A DNA stretch of 9,651 nucleotides from Candidatus Limnocylindrales bacterium (GTDB lineage: Bacteria; Chloroflexota; Limnocylindria; Limnocylindrales; CSP1-4). The position numbers and the translations under genes are program-made. Where the stretch lies: assembly GCA_031292335.1 (NCBI GenBank), contig JARLHH010000069.1, positions 1 through 9,651 of the forward strand. Direction: 5' to 3'. The notes beneath the pieces were generated by a model. That model was not told the DNA's origin. It did no database searches and saw only the letters and a program-made list of their open reading frames with translations. Positions 1-6,032 of this stretch are shown here, piece after piece. The number at the start of each line of letters is the position of its first letter. Within the stretch, counting starts at the first letter, position 1.

Positions 1-662
1 AGGTCGTAGAGGCGCGACGTGCCGGTCAGGGTGACGCCCGCTGCCAGGACGGCGCCTTGCCCCACCAGCACGCCGTCCAGGAGCAGGCAGCCCGCGCCGA
101 CGAAGGCGTCGTCCTCGATGATGACGGGCCGCGCGCCGGCCGGCTCGAGGACGCCGCCCACGACGACGCCCGCGGCAAGGTGAACGCGCGCGCCGACCTG
201 CGCGCAGGAGCCGACCAGCACGTGCGAGTCGATCATGGTGTCGGCGCCGATCCAGGCGCCGACGTTGACGTACGACGGCGGCATGACGACGACGCCCGGC
301 TCGAGGTGCGCGCCGGCCCGGATCGAGGACCCCCCCGGCACGATCCGCCACGGCCGGCCAGCCCTCACCGCGGCGCGCGCGTCGGGTGAGCCAGTCAGGT
401 CCTTCGGCGGGAGGCCCACCCGATCCACGAAGCCGAACGTCTCGGCCGCCGACCACGGCCGGGTGGTGCGCTCGGCGAACAGGGCCAGGATCGCGGTTCG
501 CGCATCCGACCGGACCGCCCAGCCGTCCGGCGACGCCGGATCCGGCACCGCGGCCCGGAGCTGGCCCGCCTCAAGCAGTGCCAGGGCCTGGTCCGCCTTG
601 AGCGGGGCCCGCGTCGGATGCCGCGCCGACGCGGACGGCGCCGGCGTCCCGCGGCCGCTCAT
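1..662 (-). CDS. dapD: 2,3,4,5-tetrahydropyridine-2,6-dicarboxylate N-succinyltransferase (partial, 3' end outside window)
   Basis: Transfers succinyl from succinyl-CoA to tetrahydrodipicolinate, the step that commits to the succinylase branch of the diaminopimelate/lysine pathway in the cytoplasm. Translating the minus strand from 662 gives 220 residues before the window ends. An N-terminal helical region (about 20-100, with PDGWAVRSDARTAIL) precedes a left-handed beta-helix of hexapeptide repeats. The segment MPPSYVNVGAWIGADTM followed by IDSHVLVGSCAQVG, then GVLEPAG and RPVIIED, matches DapD rather than the acetyltransferase DapH. Asp145 sits where the family's catalytic Asp lies (TMVD in E. 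coli). The start is fixed by the ATGA overlap with the dapA stop, so the two are probably translationally coupled. About 50 C-terminal residues are missing only because of the window edge. Confidence 0.93.
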   Translation of the reverse strand, partial: MSGRGTPAPSASARHPTRAPLKADQALALLEAGQLRAAVPDPASPDGWAVRSDARTAILALFAERTTRPWSAAETFGFVDRVGLPPKDLTGSPDARAAVRAGRPWRIVPGGSSIRAGAHLEPGVVVMPPSYVNVGAWIGADTMIDSHVLVGSCAQVGARVHLAAGVVVGGVLEPAGARPVIIEDDAFVGAGCLLLDGVLVGQGAVLAAGVTLTGTSRLYD

Positions 663-1648
663 GCCGCCCCCTCGACCGCCACGGTCATCTCCCGCGCCGT
701 GCGGCCACCGGGGAGCTCCAGCAGCCCGAGCGAGCGAAGCAGGAGCGCCAGGCGCTCGCGCGCGGTGTCGTCGAGCGAGAGGAGCGGACGCCGAACCGCA
801 TCGGAGACCAGGCCCATGAGGGCGAGCGCCGCCTTGACCGGCACCGGGTTCGGGGCACCCCGGAAGTTCCCCAGCATGAGGGGCAGCCATCGCTCGTGGA
901 TCCGTCGCGCACCCTCCCAGTCGCCGTCGCGGGCCGCGGCGCAAAGCGCGACCATCTCGCCGGGGATCTCGTTCGAGGCGACGGAGATCACGCCATTGCC
1001 GCCCAGCGCGAGAATCGGCAGGGTCCAGGCGTCGTCACCCGACATGACCGCCACGTCGGGCGGCCGCTCCCGGCAGATCCTCGCGATCTGCTCCAGGTTC
1101 CCGGAGGCTTCCTTCACGGCCACGATCCGCGGGTGCGCGGCCAGCCGCAGGAAGGTGTCCGCTTCCACGTTCGTTCCCGTCCGCGACGGGACGTTGTAGA
1201 CGACCACCGGCAGGCCACCCTCGTCCGCCACGGCCCGGAAGTGGCTCTCCAGCATCCGCTGGTCCGGCCGGTTGTAGTAGGGCGCCACGACGAGCGCGGC
1301 GTCCGCGCCGAGCTCCGCGGCCCGCCGGGTGGCGCGGATCGTGGCGTCGGTGTCGTTGGTCCCGGTGCCCGCCACGATCGTGACGCGGCGCTGTGGTGCG
1401 CGGGCGGCCGCCACCTCGACCGTGATCTCGACGAGCCGCTCCCGCTCCGCCTGGGCAAGGGTGGGCGCCTCGCCGGTGGTGCCGCAGGGGACCAGGCCGT
1501 CGATGCCGGACAGGACCTGCCAGCTCACGAGGCGCCGGAAGGCGGGCTCGTCGAGCGCCCCATCGGGCGCGAAGGGAGTGACGAGCGCAGTGAAGGCGCC
1601 AAAGAGGACCGGGCGGGTCCGGTCGGCGTTGGGGGTGGTCGGTGTCAT
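659..1648 (-). CDS. dapA: 4-hydroxy-tetrahydrodipicolinate synthase
   Basis: Condenses pyruvate with aspartate semialdehyde, the first committed step to diaminopimelate and lysine. The 329-residue protein is slightly longer than the usual 290-300. It is a TIM barrel with all hallmark motifs: GTTGE (56-60, Thr57/Thr58), APYYNRP (122-128), YNVPSRTG (151-158, catalytic Tyr151 and Arg156) and VAVKEASGN, with Schiff-base Lys179. GDD is at 204-206. The frame is open upstream to 1834, but that extension overlaps dapB and is Arg/Ser-rich. ATG at 1648 has GGAG eight bases upstream and begins close to the family's N-terminus. It follows dapB after 79 bases and overlaps dapD by four, so it is the middle gene of the operon. 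No lysine-feedback residues were assessed. Confidence 0.96.
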   Translation of the reverse strand: MTPTTPNADRTRPVLFGAFTALVTPFAPDGALDEPAFRRLVSWQVLSGIDGLVPCGTTGEAPTLAQAERERLVEITVEVAAARAPQRRVTIVAGTGTNDTDATIRATRRAAELGADAALVVAPYYNRPDQRMLESHFRAVADEGGLPVVVYNVPSRTGTNVEADTFLRLAAHPRIVAVKEASGNLEQIARICRERPPDVAVMSGDDAWTLPILALGGNGVISVASNEIPGEMVALCAAARDGDWEGARRIHERWLPLMLGNFRGAPNPVPVKAALALMGLVSDAVRRPLLSLDDTARERLALLLRSLGLLELPGGRTAREMTVAVEGAA

Positions 1649-1727
1649 GGGGGTTGCTCCGTTTCGGGTGGTTCGCGGGGAAGGCCGCGCGGCCCCGGGC
1701 TCGAGAAGGCGGAGGTGGCGCACGACG

Positions 1728-2489
1728 TCAGCCGGCGGTGAGCACCTCCAGGCGATCGTCGACGTCGAAGACGGCGTCGAACCGATGGAGGCCTGCCGGC
1801 CGGGATTCGGCGACCAGCCAGTCGGCCGCCGCAACGACGCCGGACGCGCAGGCGCTCCGGTCCCGGGCGGTCAGGGTCAGCTCGAGCGTCTCGCCCGGGC
1901 CGTCGAAGCCGACGAGATGGCGGCCCGGGTTCGCCCCGGCCCGCACCCCGACCACCTCGAGCGAGCCGGGTTGGGCCGGGCCGTCGGCGGGTGAGGAGAC
2001 GCGATCGAGCGACGGGTCGGCGGCGAGGATGCGGCGGGCGAGGTCACGCGCGGTGCCGGATGGCCGGTCGGCCTTGCCGCGCCGGTGCCACTCCACCACG
2101 TACGGCTCGTAGCCGGGCAGGCGCGCCATCTGCCGCGCGGCGATCTCCGCGAGCCGGGCGAAGACGAGCGCACCCGGGCTGAAGTTGGCGGCGGCGACCG
2201 CGGCGGCTTCCCGCGTGCGGAGCAGCTCGGCGACGTCGCGCCGGTCGTGATCCCATGCGGTGGTCGCAATCACGAGCCGTCGGACCCCTGCGCCGACGGC
2301 GGCCCGGACGTTCGCGAGCACGGCCTCGCCGCGCGACGCGTCGACGACGACGTCGATGCCGCCGAAGCAGCCCCGATCGTGCGCTCCGGTCGGCGGTCGC
2401 CCGACGACCTGCACGGCAACGCCGTGCGCCTCGAGCGCATTGGCGACCGCCCGTCCGAACGGGCCGTCACCCAGGATCGCTGCCTGCAT
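1728..2489 (-). CDS. dapB: 4-hydroxy-tetrahydrodipicolinate reductase
   Basis: NAD(P)H-dependent reductase that converts hydroxy-tetrahydrodipicolinate to tetrahydrodipicolinate, between DapA and DapD. 253 residues, normal for the family. The N-terminal Rossmann segment is ILGDGPFGRAV, a variant of the usual GxxGRMG. IATTAWD (74-80) replaces the common GTTG, and ANFSPGA (101-107) replaces ANxSxGV. The catalytic block WHRRGKADRPSGTA keeps the His (135) and Lys (139) equivalent to E. coli His159 and Lys163, and the substrate-binding PSGTA (143-147). The C-terminal part (VRAGANPGRHLVGFDGPGE) is typical. ATG at 2489 has GGAGGA seven bases upstream, part of a hairpin. It is the first enzyme gene of the operon, behind the putative Lys attenuator leader. 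The sequence is divergent but unlikely to be anything else. Confidence 0.92.
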   Translation of the reverse strand: MQAAILGDGPFGRAVANALEAHGVAVQVVGRPPTGAHDRGCFGGIDVVVDASRGEAVLANVRAAVGAGVRRLVIATTAWDHDRRDVAELLRTREAAAVAAANFSPGALVFARLAEIAARQMARLPGYEPYVVEWHRRGKADRPSGTARDLARRILAADPSLDRVSSPADGPAQPGSLEVVGVRAGANPGRHLVGFDGPGETLELTLTARDRSACASGVVAAADWLVAESRPAGLHRFDAVFDVDDRLEVLTAG

Positions 2490-2497
2490 CGTGGTGT

Positions 2498-2523
2498 CCT
2501 CCGCGTCGATACCTTTGACGCGG
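2498..2523 (-). promoter_or_regulatory. Hairpin touching the dapB Shine-Dalgarno
   Basis: On the minus strand CCGCGTC (2523-2517) pairs perfectly with GACGCGG (2507-2501) across a nine-base loop. The last two G of the stem are the first two bases of the dapB SD GGAGGA (2502-2497). If it forms it would partly mask the ribosome site, giving a second, translational level of control. Pairing is seen in the sequence; the regulatory role is inferred. Confidence 0.45.
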
Positions 2524-2561
2524 GGTCCGCCGGGGGTGGGAGGGCCGGATCGCCGCCGGGC

Positions 2562-2600
2562 GAATCAAGAGGCCGCGGTCACCCACTGGTGTCCGCGGCC
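2562..2600 (-). terminator. Putative attenuator terminator of the dap operon
   Basis: On the minus strand GGCCGCGG (2600-2593) pairs perfectly with CCGCGGCC (2578-2571). Inside, after one A/A mismatch, CACC (2591-2588) pairs with GGTG (2583-2580) around an AGTG loop. TCTTGATTC (2570-2562) follows directly, a modest T-rich tail. The hairpin lies 50 bases behind the stop of a Lys-rich leader ORF and about 80 bases before dapB. That is the position expected of an intrinsic terminator in an amino-acid attenuator. The weak T tract leaves doubt about factor-independent termination. Confidence 0.55.
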
Positions 2601-2603
2601 CTC

Positions 2604-2628
2604 GGAGCCTCCGTTCCCTGGAGGCCCC
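2604..2628 (-). promoter_or_regulatory. Leader hairpin upstream of the attenuator
   Basis: On the minus strand GGGGCCTCC (2628-2620) pairs with GGAGGCTCC (2612-2604), nine pairs including one G-T, around a seven-base loop. It ends three bases before the terminator stem, so both can coexist. The 5' arm GCCTCC (2625-2620) is also complementary to GGAGGC at 2675-2670 inside the leader-peptide ORF, offering an alternative pairing that a ribosome would control. Pairings were found by eye; energies were not computed. Confidence 0.5.
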
Positions 2629-2650
2629 CGGTCGTCGTCTGCGCGCGCCG

Positions 2651-2731
2651 TCAGAGCCCCAGGGCCCGTGCCTCCCGGCTGGGCCGCCAGAGCTTCTTCT
2701 TCGCCTCCGACGAGAAGAGGTGCCAGCGCAT
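2651..2731 (-). CDS. Putative Lys-codon leader peptide of the dap operon
   Basis: A 26-codon ORF reading MRWHLFSSEA, then Lys-Lys-Lys (AAG AAG AAG at 2701-2693), then LWRPSREARALGL and a TGA stop. No SD precedes the ATG. Instead a -10-like TACTGT ends six bases before it, so the transcript would start at or beside the ATG and be translated as a leaderless mRNA. Three tandem codons for the end product, ahead of three genes that make its precursor, are the signature of ribosome-mediated attenuation as in trp, his and leu leaders. Codons just after the Lys run contain GCGGCCC (2687-2681), complementary to the 5' terminator arm GGGCCGC (2601-2595). The peptide itself probably has no function. Translation and function are inferred; chance is possible for so short an ORF. 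Confidence 0.6.
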   Translation of the reverse strand: MRWHLFSSEAKKKLWRPSREARALGL

Positions 2732-2737
2732 TCGCGG

Positions 2738-2766
2738 ACAGTAGCCGGGTTCGCGATGTCGCGCAA
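2738..2766 (-). promoter_or_regulatory. Probable sigma70-type promoter of the dap operon leader
   Basis: Minus-strand TTGCGC (2766-2761) and TACTGT (2743-2738) are separated by exactly 17 bases. The -10 keeps the three most conserved positions (TA...T) and the -35 keeps TTG. Transcription would begin around 2732-2731, at the ATG of the Lys leader peptide, which explains the missing SD there. Confidence 0.5.
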
Positions 2767-2783
2767 CCATTTGTACTCGCACA

Positions 2784-2803
2784 CCCGCCGACCCCGCGGC
2801 GGG
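2784..2803. repeat. Inverted repeat between dap leader and tRNA-Lys
   Basis: CCCGCCG (2784-2790) and CGGCGGG (2797-2803) form a perfect seven-base inverted repeat with a six-base centre. It sits between the divergent dap promoter (upstream of its -35) and the tRNA start at 2821. It could be a protein-binding site or simply GC-rich chance; nothing in the sequence identifies a binder. Confidence 0.35.
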
Positions 2804-2820
2804 TATCGTCTACGGCGCGT

Positions 2821-2892
2821 GGGCCCGTAGCTCAGCGGCAGAGCGAGGGACTTTTAATCCCTGCGTCGTGGGTTCGAATCCCACCGGGCTCA
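2821..2892 (+). tRNA. trnK: tRNA-Lys (anticodon UUU)
   Basis: A complete 72-base cloverleaf. The acceptor GGGCCCG pairs with CGGGCTC (one G-T pair). The D arm is GCTC/GAGC and the anticodon arm AGGGA/TCCCT closes the loop CTTTTAA, giving anticodon TTT at 2853-2855. The T arm GTGGG/CCCAC has loop TTCGAAT, and the discriminator is A2892. CCA is not encoded (ACCG follows). A TATCGT at 2804-2809 may be its -10, without a clear -35. It is divergent from the lysine operon whose leader carries Lys codons. Confidence 0.97.
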
Positions 2893-2951
2893 CCGAGATC
2901 ACGCACCGACCCCGACTGGAGACGCAGCGTCCCGGCGGTGCTTGCATCCGC

Positions 2952-2984
2952 GATCCGGCGGCCCTCCCTTCTCGAGGGGGGATC
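2952..2984. terminator. Possible bidirectional terminator between tRNA-Lys and the PH-like gene
   Basis: GATCC (2952-2956) pairs with GGATC (2980-2984). Inside it CCCTC pairs with GAGGG around CCTTCTC. It lies between the 3' ends of the convergent tRNA and the gene ending at 2992. There is no T tract on either side, so the call is weak. The rest of 2893-2991 shows nothing recognisable. Confidence 0.3.
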
Positions 2985-2991
2985 TCCGGCG

Positions 2992-3402
2992 TCAGGTCGG
3001 GTCGCTGGCGTCGCTCGCCTGGCCCGGCGTACCCTGCCAGCCGCCGAAGCCGACGCCGCGCACGGCGGCATTGATCGTGCTCACGGTCGCCGCGGGATCC
3101 TCGACCTCCACGATGAGCGCGGCGTAGTGCTCGTGGTCGAGCTCGATCTTCACCGCCTGGGCGTGATTGTGCACGTCCATGAAGAGCCACTCCCCGTCGT
3201 AGAAGCTGCCCGCCGCGATAACGCCCGGCACCGACGTGCCGAGCAGGCGGAGGCCGCGTGGCTCGCGCAGGGCGTCGGGCGACAGGGAGGCTCCCCGCAC
3301 ATGCGCGAGCGGAACCTCGATCGTGCTCTTGAGGGCGAGCACCTTGTCCATTCCCTCGACGACGACCCGGAGGTGGCCATCGGTGATCTCCACGATCGTC
3401 AT
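2992..3402 (-). CDS. Conserved hypothetical protein, bacterial PH-like fold
   Basis: 136 residues, no signal peptide or membrane segment. Beta-strand-rich, with alternating hydrophobics: HLRVVVEGMDKVLALKSTIE, then VPLAHVRGASL, then PGVIAAGSF, WLFMDVHNHAQAVKIEL and YAALIVEVEDP. This pattern (short strands, a VPLxxV turn, an R-G-hxxxGTxxPGxxxxG segment and a closing helix) resembles small uncharacterised actinobacterial-type proteins with PH-like folds. No catalytic motif is visible and the function is unknown. ATG at 3402 has GAGGAG five bases upstream; the open frame continues to 3678 but that extension is Arg/Pro-rich and has no comparable SD. The C-terminal 20 residues look disordered. The family assignment is from memory and tentative. 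Confidence 0.8.
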   Translation of the reverse strand: MTIVEITDGHLRVVVEGMDKVLALKSTIEVPLAHVRGASLSPDALREPRGLRLLGTSVPGVIAAGSFYDGEWLFMDVHNHAQAVKIELDHEHYAALIVEVEDPAATVSTINAAVRGVGFGGWQGTPGQASDASDPT

Positions 3403-3519
3403 GTCGGCTCCTCGATCTTTTCGGAGTTGCTGCGCGGCTCGGCTCGTGTGCGCCAGAGAGGCTACTGCGCGGCGGGAGAGCGGGTGTTCGGGCGTCAGGC
3501 AGGCGCGCCGGCCGGGCGG

Positions 3520-3537
3520 ATGACGGTCCGTCATGAC
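3520..3537 (+). promoter_or_regulatory. Operator-like motif, copy A
   Basis: ATGACGGTCCGTCATGAC on the plus strand, 121 bases before the DUF1269 gene that starts at 3659. The first 15 bases are a perfect palindrome around a central T (ATGACGG/CCGTCAT). ATGAC also recurs as a direct repeat 13 bases on. It matches copies B (5985-6002) and C (6311-6328), each read toward its downstream gene. It also lies 117 bases upstream of the divergent PH-like gene. Confidence 0.6.
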
Positions 3538-3658
3538 AGCGCCGTGCTCGCGGGCCAACGTAAGAGCCTCCCCGATCGGACGGAGTGGCCGCGCGTTCGG
3601 GGCCGGTGCCACGACCCTCCACACACGGCCAGCAGTACAGATCCTCAAGGAGTCACCA

Positions 3659-4180
3659 ATGGCAGATCTCGTCGTCATCGGCTACCCGGACGAAGCCACC
3701 GCGGACAAGGCCTACGTGGTCGTCGGCCAGCTGGAACACGACCTGATCATGCACGTCCACGGGGCCGCCGTGGTGGTCAAGCACCCGGACGGCCAGACCA
3801 AGATGGTGACCAGGACCGGGGCCACGAGCTCGGGCGCCCTGATGGGCGGATTCGTCGGCCTCATCTTCGGCATGCTCTTCCTCTTCCCCGTGGGCGGCCT
3901 GATTCTGGGCGGCATCTGGGGCGCCCTTATGGGCACGATGAGCGGCTGGGGCATCCGGGACGACTTCCGCCAGCGGACCCAGGACGTGCTCAAACCCGGC
4001 ACCGCGGCGCTGGTCCTCTTCCTCGAGAAGTGGACCGAGGACAAGGCCCTCGCCGCGCTGGCGCCACTCGGTGGCGAGGTCATCAAGACGTCTCTCTCCG
4101 ACCAGGCGACCGCGGAGATCAACGCCGCGCTGGATGCCGACCGGGCCGCCGCTGGAGCGCCCGCCGGAGAGCCACGCTAG
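3659..4180 (+). CDS. DUF1269-type membrane protein
   Basis: 173 residues. The N-terminal domain begins MADLVVIGYPDEATADKAYV and runs to VVVKHPDG. It is followed by a Gly-rich central hydrophobic stretch (about 58-98: SGALMGGFVGLIFGMLFLF, then PVGGLILGGIWGALMG) that can form one or two membrane helices. A C-terminal soluble part (104-160, LKPGTAALVLFLEKW and LGGEVIKTSLS) comes after. This order and the TGATSSGALMGG and LKPGTAAL motifs fit the DUF1269 family; its molecular role is unknown, with a stress link inferred only from context. The ATG at 3659 has AAGGAG seven bases upstream, a strong site. The next gene starts immediately after its TAG. Operator-like copy A lies upstream. Confidence 0.88.
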   Translation: MADLVVIGYPDEATADKAYVVVGQLEHDLIMHVHGAAVVVKHPDGQTKMVTRTGATSSGALMGGFVGLIFGMLFLFPVGGLILGGIWGALMGTMSGWGIRDDFRQRTQDVLKPGTAALVLFLEKWTEDKALAALAPLGGEVIKTSLSDQATAEINAALDADRAAAGAPAGEPR

Positions 4181-4375
4181 ATGGCCGGCGACAGCGAGAG
4201 CGGGCGGAACAGGAACGAACGCCAGGAGCACGATCGGAAGACGCGCGCGTACGAGGAGACGACCGGGAATCCCTACCACCTCTCGAGGGCCGCTCGGGGC
4301 GTCGGCGGCGTGCTTGCACTGACCATGGCGATCGCGCTGACGGGTCTCTTCGTCAGCGGCGCCATCCACTGGTAG
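4181..4375 (+). CDS. Small single-helix membrane protein
   Basis: 64 residues. A very hydrophilic, charged first half (MAGDSESGRNRNERQEHDRK) is followed by one predicted membrane helix near 41-63 (GVGGVLALTMAIALTGLFV). The ATG touches the stop of the DUF1269 gene (TAG then ATG), which suggests translational coupling, with GGAGA 12 bases before it. The polarity (charged then helix, no cleavage site seen) suggests a membrane-anchored partner of the upstream protein, an inference. No family recognised. 4376-4443, before the converging transporter gene, has only short GC-rich repeats (GCCGGGCGCG twice) and no clear terminator. Confidence 0.65.
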   Translation: MAGDSESGRNRNERQEHDRKTRAYEETTGNPYHLSRAARGVGGVLALTMAIALTGLFVSGAIHW

Positions 4376-4443
4376 GCCGGGCGCGGGCCAGGGGCTGACA
4401 GCCGGGCGCGCCGCGTCGTGACTGGCTCGGTGCGCCTTCGGCC

Positions 4444-5712
4444 TCAGGCGAACCCGGGATCCTCGCCGTGCGTGGAGCCCGCGGCGAGCGCCTGCGATCG
4501 GTCCTCCACCAGCGCCTCGGCTCGATCCGCGGCGATCGCGACGGCCTCGTCGAGCGCGATCTCCGGGTCGGCAGCCTGCATCTCGGCGACGACGTCGTCG
4601 AGGTTGATCCCCTCGACCTCGTCCACTGCTCGCCGGTTGATGACGTACCGGACCACGAGGCTGGCCGCCGCGACGATCGGGATCCCGAACAGCGCGCCCC
4701 AGAGCCCGGCGATCTGTGCGCCGACAAGCAGGGCGATGAGGACCAGGATTGGATGGAGTCCTGCCGTCTCCTTCATCAGGCGGGGTTGCAGGCCGTTGAC
4801 AAGGAGCGTCTGCCCGACCAGGAGGAGTGCCACGACCGGCAAGGCAACCTCGGGCCGAAACGCGACGGCGACGAGCAGCGGTGGCAGAAGCGCGATCGGC
4901 GGACCGAAGAAGGGAATGAACATCGCCAGCGCCACGCAGACCGACACCAGGTACAGGTACGGCAGGCCGAACACGAGGCCGACTGCGAGCGTCAGGCCGA
5001 CCTGCAGGATCACCAGGATCACCTGCGTTCGCAGGAAGCCGCCGAACGCCCTGCCGACCGACTGCTCGACGAGCTGGAGCTCCTGGGCGTAGCGGTTCGG
5101 GACGATCCGGTGGAGGCCGCCGAGGATGCCCTCGACGTCGGCGATCGCGTAGATCGACAGCACGACGATCAGGAACAGATCCCCCATCGCGGTCACGGTT
5201 GTGCTCGCGATCGCCTGGATCTGCGCATTCAGCGCCGTCGTCACGGTCGAGAAGAAGGACCTCTGGGCCTGGTCGAACGTGGCGGCCAGGTCGACCGTGC
5301 TCAGGCTGATCCCGAGCGTGCGCTGGACGCCCACCAGCAGGGTGTGAACGCGCGCGGTGATCTCGTCGCTCCTGGAGACGATGTCGGCCGCCTCGCGAGC
5401 CCCGATCTGGGCCGTTGCGGACACGACCAGGCCGACGCACACGAGGACGGCGAGGTACACGATCGCGATCGCCTTGCCGCGCCCGATTCGCAGGCGTCGG
5501 TGCGCGAGGTCGACGAGGGGAGCCACGACGAAGACGAGCAGCCAGGCGAAGAAGACGATCAACAGGATCGAGCTGAAGCCGCCAGCGATCGACACGATCT
5601 GTTCCGCGACCGCCAGGCCGAAGAAGGTGCCACCGAGCACGTAGAAGGCGGTCGTGGCGCGGGGCCGCGCGACGCTCGCCCCGTGGGCCGGCACGCGTGC
5701 GCCGGCGTTCAT
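4444..5712 (-). CDS. AI-2E/PerM-family transporter
   Basis: 422 residues from ATG 5712. Hydrophobic segments start at about residues 20 and 42, followed by a long periplasmic-type amphipathic region (roughly 105-180) and then five or more membrane helices. The motifs MFIPFFGPPIALLPPLLVA and AGLHPILVLIALLVGAQIA, then GLWGALFGIPIVAA, are characteristic of PF01594. Substrates of this family are mostly unknown; some members export autoinducer-2, others act in Na+/H+ exchange, so no substrate is assigned. A 50-residue acidic C-terminal tail (VDEVEGINLDDVVAEM onward) is cytoplasmic-looking. The frame opens as far as 5814, adding 34 Arg-rich residues; I chose 5712 because the extension is low complexity, but neither start has a good SD. 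Operator-like copy B lies upstream. Confidence 0.9.
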   Translation of the reverse strand: MNAGARVPAHGASVARPRATTAFYVLGGTFFGLAVAEQIVSIAGGFSSILLIVFFAWLLVFVVAPLVDLAHRRLRIGRGKAIAIVYLAVLVCVGLVVSATAQIGAREAADIVSRSDEITARVHTLLVGVQRTLGISLSTVDLAATFDQAQRSFFSTVTTALNAQIQAIASTTVTAMGDLFLIVVLSIYAIADVEGILGGLHRIVPNRYAQELQLVEQSVGRAFGGFLRTQVILVILQVGLTLAVGLVFGLPYLYLVSVCVALAMFIPFFGPPIALLPPLLVAVAFRPEVALPVVALLLVGQTLLVNGLQPRLMKETAGLHPILVLIALLVGAQIAGLWGALFGIPIVAAASLVVRYVINRRAVDEVEGINLDDVVAEMQAADPEIALDEAVAIAADRAEALVEDRSQALAAGSTHGEDPGFA

Positions 5713-5853
5713 CGCGGGCGGCCTGGTGGTCGCGCGACCTCGACTCGTGAGCCGACGCGGGTGGCCTCGCGTCGCTCGGTGCGCCGGCCTTCGCGTGGTA
5801 CGCGACATCGCCATCCGGCGATCGCGAAGGGGGCCGGTCGCGGCACTGAATCA

Positions 5854-5900
5854 CTGCTCCCGGTGCGGCCGGGAGGGAGTCCAAGCGGCACCGGGAGCAG
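5854..5900. repeat. 13-base perfect inverted repeat (hairpin) upstream of the transporter
   Basis: CTGCTCCCGGTGC (5854-5866) and GCACCGGGAGCAG (5888-5900) are perfect complements around a 21-base loop. A second hairpin, CGCTCGA/TCGAGCG with a seven-base loop, is at 5939-5959. Together with motif copy B these are all I see in the gene-free stretch 5713-6032. Neither has a T tract. They could end the small gene at 6033-6203 or form a structured 5' leader for the transporter. Confidence 0.5.
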
Positions 5901-5984
5901 CGCGGAGGGGAAGTGTTCCACCTGTACGCCTGGATCTACGCTCGATCCAGAGTCGAGCGCACTGTGCGCCGTGCGGGCGCGCGC

Positions 5985-6002
5985 GTCATTACGGTCCGTC
6001 AT
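5985..6002 (-). promoter_or_regulatory. Operator-like motif, copy B
   Basis: Minus strand ATGACGGACCGTAATGAC, pointing toward the transporter gene (272 bases before ATG 5712, 170 before the alternative 5814). With copy C it shares 23 bases, ACATGACGG-N-CCGTAATGACGCG. Confidence 0.55.
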
Positions 6003-6032
6003 GTGGTTCCGCGCGGCCCGTCGCCGCACCCG

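Noticed and set aside
1649..1834. N-terminal extension of dapA
   Set aside because: It overlaps dapB, is low complexity, and the ATG at 1648 has a proper SD.
2490..2731. T-box riboswitch suggested by GGGTGACCGCGG (2584-2573, minus)
   Set aside because: The TGGN bulge of the T-box consensus is missing at the right place, and no stem I with specifier loop was seen. The sequence is better explained as the 3' part of a perfect hairpin.
2490..2731. Lysine (L-box) riboswitch before dapB
   Set aside because: The leader is mostly an ORF plus two simple hairpins. I could not recognise the multi-helix core or conserved junction sequences of the lysine riboswitch.
2260..4398. Long plus-strand open frame of over 700 codons
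   Set aside because: It runs through dapB antisense, the tRNA gene and the DUF1269 gene in another frame, with Arg/Pro/Gly-rich composition. Typical GC-rich shadow frame.
3653..5884. Long minus-strand frame antisense to the DUF1269 gene and overlapping the AI-2E gene
   Set aside because: Composition is Arg/Asp/Pro-rich without domains, and the real genes in this stretch have clear family motifs.
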